Source: Blastocladiella britannica | Lineage: Eukaryota; Blastocladiomycota; Blastocladiomycetes; Blastocladiales; Blastocladiaceae | Reading direction: 5' to 3' | Length of the DNA: 22,858 bases | NCBI GenBank assembly: GCA_025349905.2 | Contig: MU624809.1 | Span: 1-22,858, forward strand | Part shown: positions 10,080 through 19,538 of the stretch, piece after piece | How positions within the stretch are numbered: position 1 is the first letter of the stretch | How the letters are laid out: every line of letters starts with the position of its first letter | Made by a program: the position numbers and the translations under genes | Notes under the pieces: model-generated | Databases searched by the model: none | What the model was told of the DNA's origin: nothing | What the model saw: the letters and a program-made list of their open reading frames with translations, nothing else

Positions 10080-10354
10080 ATGGCCAAGATCGCCTTTTAC
10101 GCTACCGCTGCCCTCGTTGCTGTCGTCGCGCTCATGACGTCGGGTGTCCAGGCCGCTACCTCGTCCACCCTCGATGCCCAGGTCGCGAGTCTGATTGGCG
10201 ATCACGGCCACGTTGATCGTACGTGTTTACTACATTATGTCTCAAACTATCGGCATTGACTCCAATGAAATCATCAGCCATGCGCTGCGGATCCAACGTC
10301 TGCTTCCGCTGCGGCCAGATTGGCGGCGACTGCCCGTGCTGCTACTCGGATTGA
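10080..10354 (+). CDS. Small secreted cysteine-rich peptide, 2 exons
   Basis: Exons 10080-10218 and 10278-10354, joined across a 59-nt intron (GTACGT donor, ATCATCAG acceptor), encode 71 residues. Residues 1-25 form a clear signal peptide (MAKIAFYATA start, hydrophobic core ALVAVVAL, cleavage after VQA). The mature part is about 46 residues and ends in a compact block with six cysteines at 50, 55, 58, 65, 67 and 68 (spacing C-x4-C-x2-C-x6-C-x-C-C). An even number of cysteines in a secreted peptide suggests disulfide bonds. It could be an antimicrobial-like or effector-like peptide, a cell-surface factor or a metal-binding peptide; I recognise no family. The reading frame is set by the intron: without splicing the cysteines are lost. 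The gene has a strong TATA promoter and its divergent neighbour is a CxxC redox-like protein. Confidence 0.72.
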
Positions 10355-10523
10355 ATTTTTTTTTTTGGAGTCTCAAATCTCAGTTGCTGGCAAAGACAAA
10401 TACTCTTGGGTGGATTTTTTATGTTCTTCTGTGACGTGTCAATCATCCAAGTTGACAGTATTTAAGGTTGGCGCGATCCACTCCCTTTTGAAGATCCACA
10501 AAAGTCAAAATCAATTCGAACAT

Positions 10524-11465
10524 ATGGCATCCTCGTTTTTTTCAACCAATTCGCCCACCAGCATCTTCAATGCGCCCGTAGAGGCGTTCCTCAGCGCTAC
10601 CCCACTGACGGGCGCGGTGCGCAAGCACGTGGCCGGCGTGTACACGACTCTGGCGAGCATGATGGCGGTCACGGCGCTGACCGTGTACCTGGATGTAGGC
10701 CGGTGGGTGCCCGTGCTGGCCAACCGGTGGATTTCGGGCCTGATGCTGCTGGCATCGGTGATTGCGTTCCACGTCCTGTCGCCAACGAAACCCAACCTGG
10801 CCCGCCGGAGCATGTTATTGGCGGGAATTGCGGTGCTCAAAGGTGTTGCACTGGTGCCGTTTGTCGAGACATTGGGCTTTGTCTCGCCTCGGTACGTCGT
10901 ATCTCCTTTTTGTAACATTCATTTGTGTCTGACCTTCAAAAAAAATTTGATAGGATCGTGCCCCAGGCGACAGTATACGCAGCGACCTTGTTTGCGTCGT
11001 TCTCGCTGGCGGCCATGAACGCCAATCGCCGCGCCGTCATTTACACCACGGGTGCGATTGGCGCTGTGACCGCCGTCTCGCTGCTGTCGCTGCTTGGCCG
11101 GCTGTTTGGCTTTGGTCCGTCGTTCTCGTTTGACCTGGTGCTCGGGATTGTTGCCTTTTCGCTTTACAGTACGTCCATCTCATTTCGTTTTTCTGTGTGA
11201 ACAAGTCCGGGATTGACCCACTGGGATGAAATCCACAGTCGTCCTCGACACCCAAGTCATGATCTTCCGCGCGCAGCAGGTGGCGTCGTGGGACGCGGTG
11301 ACCAAGTCGCACATGCAGCTCACGCAGGCGGCGGAACTGTACGAGGATCTTGTGGCGCTGTTTGTGCGCATTGCCATGTTCCTGGCGCAGAACGAGTCGC
11401 GCAAGAAGAAGGCCGAGGAGGAGGAGGACGACCGCCGTGGCCGTGGGTCGACGCGCCGTCGTTGA
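10524..11465 (+). CDS. Bax inhibitor-1 (BI-1/TMBIM6) family membrane protein, 3 exons
   Basis: BI-1 proteins are multi-spanning ER membrane proteins that leak calcium and dampen stress-induced cell death. Exons 10524-10891, 10954-11168 and 11239-11465 give 269 residues. The N-terminal RKHVAGVYTTLASMMAVTALT matches the family's first segment. Several hydrophobic helices follow (SGLMLLASVIAFHVL, MLLAGIAVLKGVALVPF, AVIYTTGAIGAVTAVSLLSLLG, FDLVLGIVAFSLYIVLDTQVMI). The sequence DTQVMI is the hallmark, here made by splicing exon 2 (TAC A) to exon 3 (TC GTC). The terminal LVALFVRIAMFLAQ and a charged, basic tail (KKKAEEEEDDRRGRG) agree with family members. Introns are 62 and 70 nt with GTACGT donors. 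The start is the first ATG in frame after an AT-rich leader. The assignment is secure; the localisation is inferred from the family. Confidence 0.9.
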
Positions 11466-11857
11466 GAGTATAAGCTTTTTTTTGTGAAAAAAATGTACAT
11501 TCGTATCGCCTGTGACGCGTCGCCTTCCAATTTTTTACTTCCGTTGTGGTGATGCGCAACAACTCGCATCAGACAGCTGAGGTGCCACGTTCAAAAACAC
11601 TTGGCATTCCTCTCTTTCAAACCTCGGCATACGACGTGTAATTCACATCGCGCTCTTTTCCACCTGCGCGTGTACTTTTTCACTCTTATATACCGGGACG
11701 GGTGCGTCTTCCTCCTTGTCGCCATCCTCGCTGTCCTCGTCGCAATCCACTTCTCTCTTTTCTTGCCCTTGCTCCTTTCGCCGACAGCTTATCCACCCAG
11801 CGAAAAAAAAAAAAAAAAAAAAAAAACTCACCACAATAAAAAGAAGTTTAAAAAAAA
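11466..11857. promoter_or_regulatory. Intergenic region upstream of the desaturase, with A24 tract
   Basis: This 392-bp stretch has no gene. It contains the 3' end of the BI-1 gene, a TATATA element at 11687-11692, a strongly pyrimidine-rich leader (11700-11785) and an uninterrupted run of 24 A at 11803-11826, about 32 nt before the desaturase ATG. A second A-rich run abuts the ATG. Confidence 0.55.
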
Positions 11858-13075
11858 ATGGCGCTCCCACGCAGTAAGCTGCCCAATACACTGGAGCGCA
11901 CGCTCAAGATGCAAAAGGCGAGCACGAGCTCGCGGTCCACCAGCCGTGCGTCGAACGCCTCGTCGCAGGCCACGGACGAGGCGGTGCATGTGTCGGCGGA
12001 CTCTGACGCGCACCCGGTGTACGATGTGCGCCACCCGACGTACATTGGCGAGTGGGAGTCGTCGGTGCCGTACGTGCACTCCAACATTGCCCGCGACGAC
12101 ATGGACGAGCCGCACCTCAAGCGCAAGCACGCGATTCTGGACGCGCACCCGGAAATCAAGGACCTGTACGCGACCGAGTGGCGGACAAAGTACATTATCT
12201 TTGCGCTGGTGGCCACCCAGGTGACCATGGCGTACTCGTTTGGCGCCGGACGGTTCGCCGATGCGCACTGGGGATGGCTGGTGCTGGCGTCGTATGTGCT
12301 GGGCGGCACCATCACATCGGTATTTGGGGTGGTGATTCACGAGTGCGCGCACAACCTGGCGCACGCGTCGGCGTTTGTCAACCGGTGCCTCGGGCTGGTG
12401 TGCAACATTGGGCTCGTGTTCCCGATCGCGTCGTCGTTCCGCCGCTACCACTTGGAGCACCACACGTTCCAGGGCGTGCACGGGAAAGACCCCGACTTGC
12501 CGCTCGACATCGAGTGGAAGCTGGTGGCCGGAAACCGGTTCGCCAAGTTCATGTGGGTGTTCTGCTTCCCATTCCTGTACGTGTTCCGTGGGGCAGCCAT
12601 GCAAAAGTCGCCGCAGACCTGGGAAATCGTCAACTGGATCTGGACCATTGGCTGCGACTATGCGTTCTGGCACTTCACGGGCGCCCGCGGCCTCCTGTAC
12701 ATGTTCTTGTCGCTGTGGTTCGGGTACGGCATTCACCCGGGCGCCGCGCACTTCATTCAAGAGCACTACACGTTTGTCGACGGCCAAGAGACCTACTCGT
12801 ACTACGGATCGGGCAACGGCTTGTACATGAACATTGGGTTCCACAACGAGCACCACGACTTCACCAAGATCCCGTGGTCCAAGCTGCCCGAGATTCGTCG
12901 CTTGGCGCCCGAGTTTTACGACACCATTGCCTACCACACGTCGTGGTTTAAAGTGATCTTTGATTTCATCTGGCACGATCACTTGGGCCCGCAGTCGCGC
13001 CTCGGCCGCGATTTCGAGGACCACAAGAACGGCCGCGCGACCATTGCCACCGCCCGCAAGCTCAAGCGCGACTAA
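11858..13075 (+). CDS. DES1: Sphingolipid delta-4 desaturase (DEGS1/DES1 type), single exon
   Basis: The enzyme introduces the delta-4 double bond of the sphingoid base (dihydroceramide to ceramide) in the ER, using a di-iron centre and cytochrome b5. The three histidine boxes are present: HECAH at 161-165, HLEHH at 198-202 and HNEHH at 329-333. They are embedded in family sequence such as HHTFQGVHGKDPDLP, HFIQEHYTF and ETYSYYGSGN. Membrane helices lie around residues 104-160 and 225-280. The length is 405 residues against about 323 for the human enzyme. The extra is mainly an N-terminal extension of about 70 residues rich in Ser, Thr and Ala. A DES1-type YIGEWESSVPYVHSN box begins near residue 52. 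There is no intron. The ATG at 11858 is the first in frame after the A-rich leader. The gene converges on the phosphatase-like gene with 36 bp between stops. Confidence 0.95.
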   Translation: MALPRSKLPNTLERTLKMQKASTSSRSTSRASNASSQATDEAVHVSADSDAHPVYDVRHPTYIGEWESSVPYVHSNIARDDMDEPHLKRKHAILDAHPEIKDLYATEWRTKYIIFALVATQVTMAYSFGAGRFADAHWGWLVLASYVLGGTITSVFGVVIHECAHNLAHASAFVNRCLGLVCNIGLVFPIASSFRRYHLEHHTFQGVHGKDPDLPLDIEWKLVAGNRFAKFMWVFCFPFLYVFRGAAMQKSPQTWEIVNWIWTIGCDYAFWHFTGARGLLYMFLSLWFGYGIHPGAAHFIQEHYTFVDGQETYSYYGSGNGLYMNIGFHNEHHDFTKIPWSKLPEIRRLAPEFYDTIAYHTSWFKVIFDFIWHDHLGPQSRLGRDFEDHKNGRATIATARKLKRD

Positions 13076-13111
13076 ATTTATCTCAATATATTCACTTTTC
13101 CGTTTTTTTTT

Positions 13112-14186
13112 TTATAAGGCCACCACGCCAACCACACTACACCCGTCGGGCACTCGCACCAGATCAGTGTCCCACAACTCGACCATTTGCTCGGCGGCGT
13201 TCCGAGATTTGGTATCCGCAAACGCGCGGTACTCGGCCTGGATCGACGTGAAGTTCCAGTGCTGCATGCGCCGCAGGCACCCGACCACGCACCCGGTCTC
13301 ATGTAAACCCGTGGTGCACGCCAGCAGCACAGGTTGTCGCCGCGGATCCATTGCGATCTCCAATGCGTCCTTGACCAAGTCCTCGGGACAGGGGCGCCAC
13401 TGCGACAACAACTGGACTGCTGACGATGCCGATGCGGCGGTCGATGGAGATCCGGACGACGTGGCATGCGACAGTAGCCCGCCGCCGGTCCCGGGCTTGA
13501 GTGCGCGCTGGTGGCCGAGATGGACCTAATCAGCATATGGTCGTTAGAGGAATGTCGCCCATAAAAATCAACTCGGACGCGATAAAAAAAGGACGAACCA
13601 AGTCGATTCCCGCATCCTCGATCCATGCGGCCACTTGCCGGCTCGGCAAGTCAGGGGTCAATACCACCAGCGTGCGCACCGGCAACGACCGCAGGAACGG
13701 CACGTGCGGCGCGCCGGGGATCGACGACCGGTAGATCCCGGGCTCGACCGGCGCAAACGCGTCGGGGACCACGTAGGGGGCCGGTGGAGGGATCGGAGCC
13801 ACCGTTTGTGCTCCTGCTCCCGTTGTTATTGGGGACGCGGCAACCGCAGCTGCAGCTGCTCCTGAGGACGACGCACGGCCGACAGCCGGACCGGGGATCG
13901 GTGTTGAGGCCATGGTCGGAGTCACTGGCGCGAAGATGGTGGCATGGGCCGATGAAGGATGCGGCGAGTACGCCAGCTGCGGCAATTGCTGAGGTGATGG
14001 TGGGACAATGGCCAGCCCAGAAGACGAGGAGCCCAGCACCGGACCAGACGAGGAGGCGGAAGGCAGGTTCAAGGACGATGACGACCCGGCGCCGGTGGCA
14101 GAAGCTGATGGCACGCGCGGCGATGCTGTAAAGGACGACCGCCGGCGCCGCGCAGACAGGACCGATGCGGCGGGTGGGGTGGACAT
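13112..14186 (-). CDS. Siw14/Oca-type tyrosine phosphatase-like protein, probably inactive, 2 exons
   Basis: Exon 1 (14186-13599) and exon 2 (13525-13112) join across a 73-nt intron (GTTCGT donor, GATTAG acceptor) to give 333 residues. Residues 1-140 are low-complexity Ser, Ala, Pro and Gly. The phosphatase-like domain starts at about 140 with PGIYRSSIPGAPHVPFLRSL, continues through VRTLVVLTPDLPSRQVAAWIEDAGIDLVHLG and ends with TGCVVGCLRRMQHWNFTSIQAEYRAFA. This is the pattern of the plant/fungal atypical dual-specificity (inositol pyrophosphate) phosphatases. The active-site loop is altered: the family pattern HCxxGxHRTG reads ACTTGLHETG, so the cysteine (about 266) stays but the preceding His is Ala and the catalytic Arg is Glu (GAG, about 272). 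This suggests a pseudophosphatase, possibly a complex subunit as in the yeast Oca proteins. Membership is secure; inactivity is inferred. Confidence 0.88.
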
Positions 14187-14494
14187 TTTTCGAGATTTTG
14201 AGTTGAATTTAATACGCCGTGATCCGACGACTCAGGAGGGAGTCTTGTCTGCTCCTCGACTCCGGATGGGACAGCGCTCGCCTTTTCGTCGCAGTGAGCC
14301 ATGAACCTTAAGCGGATCGAACCTCTCAATGAGTACATGCCAACTGGGAACGGGCTATAAACGAATCCTCAACACTTTTTTATTTTTCCTTCCATCTCTC
14401 TTATTCACATCGCAATCCTCCATTATTTCTTGTCTCCAGCAGTGTATTGCGACCAAGCTCTCAATTACAAAAGTGAAAACCCCAAAATAACACA
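14187..14494. promoter_or_regulatory. Divergent promoter between the phosphatase-like and secreted-protein genes
   Basis: This 308-bp region has no gene. It holds a TATA box for the plus-strand gene at 14356-14361, followed by a T/C-rich initiator and leader region. The side facing the phosphatase-like gene has an AT-rich leader ending aaaaATG, with no clear TATA. Confidence 0.55.
14356..14361 (+). promoter_or_regulatory. TATA box of the histidine-rich secreted protein gene
   Basis: The sequence gggcTATAAACG lies about 139 nt upstream of the ATG at 14495, with a pyrimidine-rich leader in between. It is similar in quality to the TATA box of the other secreted-protein gene. Confidence 0.6.
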
Positions 14495-15212
14495 ATGCGC
14501 TCCATTCCATTCCTCGCCGCCCTGTTCTCGATCGCATCGCTGATCGTGTCACCGACCCATGCGATGGGACGCCCCTTGTCGTAAGTATTTTACTTATTTA
14601 TTTATCAATTGATAGTGGATCCTCTCACCTATCACTGCCGCTTTTTTATGTAGTAATCACAAACGGTACACGGCTGATCAGATCCCTACCCAAGAGGCAA
14701 TTCTTGCCGATCTTCGTGCCGCCGTGGCAAACAACCAGAGGGACCCGGCGATCATGTCGGCGTACAACAACTACCTAAAGGCGACCGGTCACGCCGATCT
14801 GCTCGCCAAGATGCGCAACCAGGAGACTTTCGTGCAAAACATTAAACGGAGGCAGCAATCCTCGGTCGAGGACTCGCTTGGTACATATTTATGTCTTATT
14901 TTCCTTTGGAGGTGGATCTGACAGCATGTACACACAGACGACGAAGAGGATTGGGCAACGTCCAGTGAGCCGACCGTCTCGCGGGTCGTGCACCCAAAGC
15001 ACGGGAAACTCACCAAAGTGGTGCACCCAACGCACACCGAGATCCATCATGAGAAAAAAGGGCTCATCTTCACCAAGGTCGGCAAGGGCCACATGGTTGT
15101 GCAACACCCGAAGCATGGCGCGATTATCGTCAAGATCGGTGGCAATGTGGCTGCCAAGTCGTACGATGACGACGAGTTCACCAGCGACGATGGTTACAAT
15201 TACGACGACTGA
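14495..15212 (+). CDS. Secreted histidine-rich protein with HPKHG repeats, 3 exons
   Basis: Exons 14495-14580, 14654-14880 and 14938-15212 give 195 residues. Residues 1-23 are a signal peptide (MRSIPFLAAL start, cleavage after THA). Basic sites follow: HKR at 31-33 and KRR at 93-95, which look like Kex2/furin-type processing sites. The middle is helical and charged. After an acidic patch (DDEEDW, 105-110) comes a repeated module around VVHPKHG (121-127), VVHPTHT (132-138) and VVQHPKHG (158-165), with an intervening lysine-rich GLIFTKVGKGH. The C-terminus is acidic and aromatic (DDDEFTSDDGYNYDD). The histidine spacing could bind metal or respond to pH; no known family is recognised. The introns (73 and 57 nt) use GTAAGT and GTACAT donors, and the second has a CTGAC branch-like site. 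Coding status is well supported by frame continuity; the function is unknown. Confidence 0.78.
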
Positions 15213-15373
15213 ACCCGACGTTGGGAAAGTTGGGAAATTGCTGACTTGAATCAAATGAATTTTTTTTGCTGACGAAAATCACACTGATTGATCGGGCCGA
15301 ACGACGGCGACGACGACGGCAAGCATCAGCGCCCCTCGCTCCGCCTCTCTTCCGTCGTGGGTTCAAAAAGCCA

Positions 15374-17527
15374 ATGCTTCGCGCAACCAGTCGACTCTTG
15401 CCGCTGCTGAGACAACACCCAAGACCAACCCGCCCCCTCATGTCCTCGCAATCGTCGTCGCCCTTGGCCGGACTGGCCGTCAATGTCTTTGATTTCTTGA
15501 ACGAGCTTCCGCGCGACCCACGCACGCCGTCGATCGCCGGCACGCCCGAACCGGCAATGCGTGTCCCGCGGTCGGTCCCGCGCGCCGCCTACTCGCTGGT
15601 CGTCCCTGAAACCCCACCGGAGCCCGAGCTCGAGTGCGTGTCCCCTTCGGCGCTTGCGCTGCTGGGCATAGCGCCACCGAAACCGCACGACTTCTTGCTC
15701 CGGTCATGGTCCGAAACCGACCGTAACCAGTTGGTGTCGTACCTCTCCGGCACGGCGTTGCCCGATGGCGCCATCCCCTGGGCCCATAATTACGCGGGAC
15801 ACCAGTTTGGCGTGTTTGCGGGCCAGTTGGGCGACGGGCGGGCTATTTCGATTGGCCAGATCCGGCCTTCCGGTACCGAGGCAACTGATGACTATGAGTC
15901 GGCCGGCGTGCAAGAACTGCAGCTTAAAGGTGCGGGCAACACGCCTTACTCGCGCATGGGCGACGGATTCGCGGTGCTGCGGTCGTCGATTCGCGAGTTC
16001 TTGTGCTCGGAGCACTTTGCCGCCCTTGGGATTCCGGTACGACGCTCCAGTTGAGCTCATTTCTCTCTGTCTTCGGCCACAGTGCACTCATCAAACCGAT
16101 ATAAAGTAGACCACCCGCGCCGCGTCGTTGATCCGCACTGGTCAGCCGGTCCACCGCGAAGAGCTGGAACCCGGAGCTATTGTAGCCCGCCTCGCCCCGA
16201 CCTGGATCCGGTTCGGTTCCTTCGAGTCGTTTGCGTTCCGTGGGGACGTGGTCAACTCGGCCAAGCTCGCGCAGTACGTGGTGCGCCACATCTACCCTGA
16301 ATCCCTCATCAACAACCCCACGTCTACCACGTCTTCGACGACAACAACCACATCTCGGATGTTCCGGTCGGTCGTGCAACGCACCGCGCGCACCGTCGCC
16401 GCCTGGGACCTGGTGGCATGGCAGCACGGCGTGCTCAACACCGACAACATGTCGATTGCCGGGTACACGCTCGATTTCGGCCCGTTCGGGTTCCTGGACC
16501 ACTGGGACCCGGACTTTATCCTGAACCACAGCGACTCGGCGGGCCGGTACTCGGTGCGCAACCAGCGGATCATTGGCATGTACAACTTGTCCAAGCTTGC
16601 CAACGCTTTGGTCGAGGTGGTCGGGTGGGAGACGAGCGGAAAATCGTTGGCGGAAATTGCGGGATTGACGGACGACCAGGTGGCGGATATCGATGCGCGG
16701 CAGGAAATGGCGGATCGGGGCAAAGCGCCACTTGTTAAGGAGCTCGAACGGTACAATGACTTGTACTGGGAGGCGTACACGTCGGGCATGCGCAAGGTAC
16801 GCTTTCCCTATGGGGATCCATTTCTTTTTTCATCGGATCCATCAATACAAAAAAATGATTTTTTTAGAAACTGGGACTCGCGACCGCCCATCCCGACGAC
16901 CAAAAGCTCATCATCGATCCGCTATTGCACGTTCTCGAGCTCGGGCAAGCCGACTGGACGCGCTTCTTCCGGCACCTGTCGCACCTGGACCCGTACTCGT
17001 CGCTCATCCCGAGCGACTCCGAGTCCGATCCGATCGTCGAGCCGCTGGTCCTGGCGGCCGCTGAATCCGCGACCGCATGCGCCATGCCACCTACCGTCAC
17101 CGACAACAACTACGTTTCTGCCGCCGTTTCTGCCGCCGCTGCTCCCGACACGCCCGCGGCCAGCAAGCCCGTGGGGACCGTGGACGAGGTGCGGACCGCG
17201 TACCGCGCATGGCGCACCGCGTACCTGACGCGTGCCCAGCAAGAGACCGGGACTGGGTCGGCTGCTGCACGTGTGGCCGCGATGCATGCGACTAACCCGA
17301 AGTTCATTTTGCGCCAGTGGATTGCGCAGGAGACGATTGACGCGAGCGAGAAGCGCGGGGACCGCGAGGCCGTGGCCCGCGCTCTCTGCGTGCTGACGGA
17401 TCCGTTTGCCGAAACGCCGGCGGGGGTTGAGGCGTTCACGGAGGGGGTGGAAAAAGGGTGGTGGGAGAAGTGGGCGGACGAGCCGCCGGCGTGGGGGAAG
17501 GGGATCGTGTGCAGTTGCTCGAGCTGA
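15374..17527 (+). CDS. SelO: SelO protein AMPylase, cysteine form, 3 exons
   Basis: SelO is a mitochondrial pseudokinase that transfers AMP to proteins and protects against oxidative stress. Exons 15374-16036, 16110-16796 and 16868-17527 give 669 residues, about the human length. The N-terminus ([15 protein letters not shown]) is a basic presequence fitting mitochondrial import. Family blocks include [61 protein letters not shown] (joined by splicing), [13 protein letters not shown] [21 protein letters not shown] and the metal-binding DFGPFGF. Near the C-terminus are [12 protein letters not shown] and the terminal CSCSS, where animal enzymes have selenocysteine. Here the position is a TGC cysteine, as in yeast Fmp40. 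A poorly conserved Thr/Ser-rich insert (about 308-325) and an Ala-rich insert (about 520-550) are extra. The earlier open frame from 15266 has no ATG before 15374, so that ATG is the start. Introns are 73 and 71 nt. Confidence 0.96.
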
Positions 17528-17714
17528 TCCTTTCCTTTCTGCTGTATTGTTGTTTTCGGTGGCGTCCTGATGCTGCAGAGAGTCTGCAAATGTAAAACCA
17601 AGGGTATTTCGTCAGTTTTCGGTCGAGTGGAGGTTTGGTGATCTTGTCTTCCAAGACGAGCTGCAACAGATGTGAGTTCCTCTTTGAAGCGCCCAAAACG
17701 CCCAATACATTATC
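17528..17714. promoter_or_regulatory. Intergenic region upstream of the MICU-like gene
   Basis: The 187 bp between the SelO stop and the next ATG hold the SelO 3' end and presumably the promoter of the MICU-like gene. No TATA box or gene is visible. Confidence 0.35.
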
Positions 17715-19514
17715 ATGATACTGGCCCGCCTTGCACCGCGCGTGCCGTCCTCACGCATCGTCACCTACCGAGCGACATCGAAATCGCTCCTCTCGACGCT
17801 CCCAACCCAACAACAGCAACAGGGCAACAAGAGCCGTGGTCGTCGAAGTGGTGGTAGCAGTTATGTGCTGGTGGCGGTCTGTGGGCTGTCGGTGCTGGCG
17901 GGCGTCACGTCCGAGCTGTGGTGGTACCGGTTCTCGCCGCACCGTGGCCAGCCCACGACGTATGCACCGATGCCGTCGTCCTCTTCGGCCGCGGCGCCTT
18001 CACTAACAGAACCCACAAATGGTGGTCGCGGAGTCCACGCCGAAGCGGCTCCCAATGTCCCCGCCAGCGTCGGCGGAGATCTTCGAGCCGCAGCCATGTT
18101 TGCCGAGCGCATGGCGGCGCTGACGTCCGCCGCGTCGTCTTCCGCCGAGCTGCCCCTGGACAACGGCGGTGATCAGTCGTGGACACCCGCCGAGGCCGCG
18201 CGGTGGCTCGTGCGCGCGGTCCCCGCGTCGGCGCTGCCCACTTCGTCGGAGCGCGTTCTCGAAGCAGCAGCGCTGGCGGTGGCCCAGGCCTCGTCCTCTC
18301 ATGCGTCGTCGGAACCAACGACGCTCAACGCGGCCGAACTGACGATCCTCACCCGCTTACTGGCCACCCCGCTGTCGGCGTACGATATCGCGTTCCGGAC
18401 CGTCGATGCCAACTCGTCGGGCACGCTCACGGCCACCGAACTGCGGGGCGCGCTGTCGGCCGCATCGGACGTGACGTGGGGCCGGCTGGTACGTTCTGTC
18501 CCACCACCGCCATCGATGACGACGAACGAGGATGACGAGGAGCTGGTGGCGGCGCCCATGGTGTCGGTGCGCGCCGACGAGGCATGGGCGCGCATCTTGC
18601 TGGACGCGACGCTCCTGTCGCCTCTAGACAAGGAAAAGTGCGAGTCCATGGCCGCGATCGATGCTGATGCGCCCCGCGCGCCGTCTTCCGCGGTCCGGCC
18701 ATCCAGCTCCTGGTGGTCTTGGTTATGGCCGTCTTCGACCAACAAGACCGTGCCTCCGGTCGCCCAGCAACACCAGAACGAAGACGATACGTTGGAACTG
18801 ACGCACGCCGACTTCATGTCCCTGTTACGGCGCCTCCAATCCGCTTTAACCGACGCGCAGTACGCCGCACAAGCGTCCCGCGCCGATGGTCAAATGTCCG
18901 GGCTCGATTTCGCGTTCCTGCTGGCGCTATCGTGGCGCACGCCCGCCGGGGCACGCATGGCCCGCACCCAGATCGAATCACTTTTGGGGACGGACGATCC
19001 GGCCGTGGCGGCGGCCGTCACCGGCGTAGTTTCTCGCTCTGACCACCGCGCGTTCGAAACGCTGGTCCGCCAGGCCGATAAGTTCACGTCGGCGGTCCGC
19101 GTGTTGCTGGCGGCGCAGCACGGGCGCGTGATGGACGGGTCGAACGTGCTGGGCCCGGAACTGTTTGTGCGGGCGTCACGCGCGGTCGGCGCGCACTTGT
19201 CGCCGACGCAGGTGGCCATCATTTCAAGTATGTTTGACTTGAACGGTGCGTCCATTTTTTTTTTTCGTGCGATCATCGCGCCGCGATCAGTGAACTGACG
19301 GTAATAGTGGTGGTGAGTACACGTAGGCGATGGCCAGTTGTCCCTGAGCGAGTTCCTCGACATGACCGACGCGCACATCAAGCACGGGATTCTCGGCAAC
19401 GGCAACCGCGGCAACGACGTTGCCGTGGTAGGTGGAGCGCCACCGCGGTCCTTGACGGCCCGATTCAACGCATGGTGGATGTGCATGGTCGCTGGTCCCG
19501 AGTCTGTATGCTGA
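17715..19514 (+). CDS. MICU-like mitochondrial EF-hand protein, 2 exons
   Basis: MICU proteins gate the mitochondrial calcium uniporter from the intermembrane space. Exons 17715-19245 and 19327-19514 (81-nt intron, GTGCGT donor) give 572 residues. The N-terminus is basic and Ser/Thr-rich (a likely presequence), followed by a hydrophobic segment at about 50-66 (VLVAVCGLSVLAGV). The core has SWTPAEAARWLVRAVP, resembling the MICU MTPEDF region. It then has a canonical EF-hand loop at 231-242 (DANSSGTLTATE) in the MICU context AYDIAFRTVD, and a second loop at 508-519 (DLNGDGQLSLSE) that is completed only by splicing. The C-terminal RFNAWWMCM recalls the MICU terminal helix. The middle and linker regions are longer and more Ala/Ser-rich than human MICU1 (about 476 residues). 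MICU is the best match; a divergent mitochondrial EF-hand protein is the alternative. It converges on RTF2 with 24 bp between stops. Confidence 0.82.
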
Positions 19515-19538
19515 CATTGAATAGATTTTTTATATTGC

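Noticed and set aside
11828..13024. Long minus-strand ORF (398 residues) opposite the desaturase
   Set aside because: It is an Arg/Val-rich antisense shadow created by GC-rich third positions. The plus strand has all three histidine boxes.
15266..15373. Upstream extension of SelO
   Set aside because: The frame is open but has no ATG before 15374, and the residues are an Arg run with no conservation expected.
17510..17530. TGA at the SelO end read as selenocysteine
   Set aside because: The Sec-equivalent codon is TGC and is followed by Ser-Ser and then TGA, as in cysteine-type SelO. TGA is also used as a stop in other genes here.
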